DNA of 16,012 nucleotides from an uncultured delta proteobacterium (GTDB taxonomy: Bacteria > Myxococcota_A > Polyangia > Polyangiales > Ga0077539). This document shows, in pieces, positions 13,509-16,012 of this stretch (position 1 is its first letter; each line of letters starts with the position of its first letter). Under the pieces are notes generated by a model, which was not told where the DNA came from, did not search any database, and saw nothing but the letters and a program-made list of their open reading frames with translations. The translations under genes and the position numbers were made by a program. The stretch covers positions 1 to 16,012 of the forward strand of contig CAIOSS010000911.1 in assembly GCA_903860995.1 (NCBI GenBank), read 5' to 3'.

Positions 13509-15988
13509 TCGACCTCCTCGGCGCCCGGCGCGATCGAGACGCCGGCGCGCAGGGGGCCGGACGCCCCGTGCTGCTGGATCGACTGCACCCGGGCGCGCGC
13601 GTTGCGAAACGACGGGTCGTGCTTCTCGACCTTCTGGAGGTAGTAGAGCGCCTCGCCGATGTCTCCGAGCAGCTCGTAGGCGTTGCCGATCTCGAAGTAG
13701 AGGCCGAGCTCCTCGTGCTCCGTGCGCTGCGGCGCCTGGAGCCCCTCGCGGAAGTGCTCGATCGCCGTCGCGGGATCGCCCTTCTCGATGTGACAGATGC
13801 CCAGCATCAGCTCGCCGATGCAGCGCCGCGCCGGGCTGGCCGTGGCGACGCGAAACTCCGCGATGGCGTCATCGAGGAGCCCCATCTCCTTGTAGGCGAT
13901 GCCGAGGTCGTAGTGGGTGTCGCAGTCTTCGAGCGAGAGCGCCGAGGGCCCCGCGCCGTCCGCGGCGTCGAAGACCGCGTGCATCTCGGGCAGGCTCTCT
14001 CCGGGCATCACGTCGTGCCAGAGAGGATCGGCGCCGCTGCCGAGGTCGTCGCCGAGGGGGATGGCCTCCTCACCCTCCTGCCCCGACTCGTCCTGGGCCT
14101 GGAGGATCTGCTCGATCTCCGACCAGCGATCGATCACCAGGGGATGGTTGGGATAGATCTCCAGGAGCTGCAGCAAGATGTCGCGCGCGTCGTCGTAGAG
14201 GCCTTGCGTGACGAAGAACTCCGCCTCGTCGAGGCCGTCTTCGATCTCGCGGCGCGGCGGCGCGGGCTCGTCGGGCTCGACCGCGGCCTCCTCCACCGGG
14301 GCCTCGGCGCCGTCGTAGCCGCCGAGGTTGTCGGGGAGGTACTCGCGGAAGTGATCGGAGGTCGCGTAGACCTCGGTCTCGGGCGGGTCGACCAGGGCGG
14401 TGACGGAGTGTTCCTCGATCTCGGGCGACGAGGGCTCCTCGCCGCCGAACACCGCCAGCAGCTGCCGTGCGATGGCGTTGCCCGGGTCGATCTCCAGGGC
14501 GCGGCGCACCGCGGCCACCGCCCCCGCGGGGTCGACCTCCTGGAGGATGCCCGCGAGCACGAGCGACGCCTGCAGCACCCCCGCGGGGTCGTTCATCGTC
14601 GTGTAGAGGTCGCGGATGCGCAGGTGGAGGTCGGCCGCGACGGGGTCGAGCCGCGAGGCGCGCGTGAGGTGATCGGAGACCTTCGAGCGCAGGCCGTACT
14701 TGAGGAAGATCTCCGCCTCGTTGACCAGCCGTAGCGCCTCGGCGCTGGGGCCGCGGTCGATCGGGGCGGGCACCGGCGGGCCCTGCGGGGCGGGGGCGGC
14801 GAAGGGCCGCGCGCCGTTGTTGGCCGGCGCCGTCTGGAAGCGCAGGCGGGCGCGGGCGGCGTCGTTGGCGTCCGGCGGGAGGTGAACCCCCGACGCGGGG
14901 GGCAGCGACTCGGGCGCGGGCGGCACGGTCGGCTGCAGGTCGAAGGTCGCGTTTTCCTCTTCGACCACGAGCAGCTCGGCGTCGACCTCGTCGGGCTCCT
15001 CGGACGGCATCGGCGAGCGGCGCGCGGCAGGCGGCCCGCTGTCGTGCCTCTTCGGCGGCGGCGGCGACGACGTGCGCCGGCCCGCCGCTCGTCCGCCTAC
15101 CCGCAGCGCGTCGCGGGCCTCCTGGTCGGTGGGGGCCAGCTCCAGCACCCGCTGGTACACCTCGTTGCGATCCCGCGCGCGGCCGCCGTCGCCGTGCAGC
15201 CGCGCGACCTCCTTCAGCACGGAGAGCGTCTTCTGGATCTGCCCGAGGCCCCGGAAGGCGCTCGCCAGGAGCTCGAGCGTCTGGACGTCCTTCGCGTTGG
15301 CCTTGTAGGCGATCTGGAGCTTCGGCAGGGCCCGCCGGGCGTCGTCGCGCTCGAGGTAGTAGGCCGCGAGGCGCAGCGCCAGCGGCACGTCGTCCGAGCG
15401 ATGGAAGAAGAGCCTCTCGGCGACCTTCGACCACTCATCGAGGCGCCCGGCCTTCTCCAGGAGGGCGGCGCCGGCTTCGAACTCCCGCGCGGCGTCGTCG
15501 CCCCGCCCGAGCCGGCTGAGCAGCTCGGCGAGGCGGATGCGCGTGCCCACCGAGCCGGGGTCGACGCTCAACATCTTGCGGTAGACGTCGCCGAGCGCGC
15601 CGTCTTCGCCGGCCTTGGCGTGGCGCTGAGCCAGGAGCTCGAGGCTCTGCAGCGCGTCGGAGGTGAGGCCCAGCTTCAGGTAGAGCTCGCTCAGCCGAGC
15701 GTAGAGGTCGATGCGCGCGGGGTCGATCTGCAGGATCTGCTTGTAGACCGCGACGCCCTTCAGGAAGAAGCCCTGCTGGTCGTAGCTCTGGGCGACCTTG
15801 GTGTAGGTCTCGACGGCAGCCACGCGGGCGTTCATGCGCACCTGGAGGTCGCCGACCTTCAGCAGGATGCGGACGTCCGACGGGTCCTCCCGGAGCACGC
15901 GCTGGTACTCCGCGACGGCCTTGTCGAACTGGTCCTTGGCAGCGAACTTCTGCGCCGCGTCGATGACCTTCTGGCGGTCGATGCTCAC
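13478..15988 (-). CDS. Large cytoplasmic TPR scaffold protein
   Basis: An 836-residue protein with no signal peptide, starting at GTG 15988; GAGG lies 12 bases upstream (16004-16001), rather far. TPR-type helix pairs fill about 5-295 (FDKAVAEYQRVLREDPSDVR, FLKGVAVYKQILQIDPARIDLYARLSELYLKLG, ALGDVYRKMLSVDPGSV). A disordered Pro/Arg then acidic linker spans 300-415. A second TPR block covers 415-515 (EAEIFLKYGLRSKVSDHLTRASRLDPV). An acidic linker lies at 517-580, with one more pair at 584-630 (LDEAEFFVTQGLYDDARDILLQLLEIYPNHP). After another acidic stretch comes a C-terminal TPR block at 688-800 (DTHYDLGIAYKEMGLLDDAIAEF, YFEIGNAYELLGDIGEALYYLQKVEKHDP). The final LDEAFxDLLKD-like end (VDQAFDDLLKD) may be a short docking peptide. 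TPR proteins of this size serve as assembly platforms; the myxobacterial member is of unknown function. The gene converges on its neighbour with a 31-base overlap. Confidence 0.85.
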   Translation of the reverse strand: MSIDRQKVIDAAQKFAAKDQFDKAVAEYQRVLREDPSDVRILLKVGDLQVRMNARVAAVETYTKVAQSYDQQGFFLKGVAVYKQILQIDPARIDLYARLSELYLKLGLTSDALQSLELLAQRHAKAGEDGALGDVYRKMLSVDPGSVGTRIRLAELLSRLGRGDDAAREFEAGAALLEKAGRLDEWSKVAERLFFHRSDDVPLALRLAAYYLERDDARRALPKLQIAYKANAKDVQTLELLASAFRGLGQIQKTLSVLKEVARLHGDGGRARDRNEVYQRVLELAPTDQEARDALRVGGRAAGRRTSSPPPPKRHDSGPPAARRSPMPSEEPDEVDAELLVVEEENATFDLQPTVPPAPESLPPASGVHLPPDANDAARARLRFQTAPANNGARPFAAPAPQGPPVPAPIDRGPSAEALRLVNEAEIFLKYGLRSKVSDHLTRASRLDPVAADLHLRIRDLYTTMNDPAGVLQASLVLAGILQEVDPAGAVAAVRRALEIDPGNAIARQLLAVFGGEEPSSPEIEEHSVTALVDPPETEVYATSDHFREYLPDNLGGYDGAEAPVEEAAVEPDEPAPPRREIEDGLDEAEFFVTQGLYDDARDILLQLLEIYPNHPLVIDRWSEIEQILQAQDESGQEGEEAIPLGDDLGSGADPLWHDVMPGESLPEMHAVFDAADGAGPSALSLEDCDTHYDLGIAYKEMGLLDDAIAEFRVATASPARRCIGELMLGICHIEKGDPATAIEHFREGLQAPQRTEHEELGLYFEIGNAYELLGDIGEALYYLQKVEKHDPSFRNARARVQSIQQHGASGPLRAGVSIAPGAEEVDQAFDDLLKD

Positions 15989-16012
15989 TGCGGTTGCAAA
16001 CCTCGGCGGAGA

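Overview
The window is about 70% G+C (estimated by eye) with strong third-position G/C bias, and its gene content points to a predatory or soil-type Myxococcota, probably of the Polyangiales/Sandaracinus kind. The signs are several secreted lipoproteins with Asp-Ala-Gly rich linkers, a Kazal-domain lipoprotein, large TPR proteins, and a FHA/CpaF gene group. This taxonomic call is inference from style; there is no rRNA or other marker here. Almost every base is coding, and no gap without a gene exceeds about 230 bases. I saw no tRNA, rRNA, CRISPR array, insertion sequence or transposase.

Left part (1-5060, plus strand): the 3' end of a probable outer-membrane beta-barrel gene; a zinc-ribbon protein with two membrane spans and no known function; tex, the conserved S1-domain RNA-binding transcription accessory protein; then a lipoprotein built from three tandem cysteine-rich modules, two of them clear Kazal-type protease-inhibitor domains.

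Middle (5291-7640): the most interesting part. A DUF692 (MNIO) iron enzyme and a DUF2063 (BufC-like) partner form a translationally coupled minus-strand pair. They converge on, and overlap by 22 bases, a plus-strand lipoprotein. Its C-terminal tail carries two copies of a Cys-x-Gly-x-Asn-x-Cys motif, the kind of Cys-rich tail MNIO enzymes modify. I propose this lipoprotein as the peptide substrate of a bufferin-like, possibly metal-binding, RiPP system in which the product is anchored to a membrane.

Right-middle (7742-11625, plus strand): a tightly packed operon of a TPR lipoprotein, a CpaF/TadA-type secretion ATPase, a bitopic protein with a degenerate FHA domain, and an exported carboxypeptidase-regulatory-like (Ig-fold) protein. 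The genes overlap by 170, 4 and 37 bases. The 170-base overlap looks like a frameshift rather than real coding. A TATATAAA box sits 7 bases before the first GTG and suggests a leaderless transcript. No pilin, TadB/C, TadG or secretin gene is visible, so the ATPase is an orphan within this window.

Right end (11731-15988): two adjacent plus-strand genes. One is an internally duplicated soluble protein. The other ends in a J-domain-like segment with an HPD motif. Both faintly recall phage-type J-domain proteins. They converge, with a 31-base overlap, on a large minus-strand cytoplasmic TPR scaffold of 836 residues.
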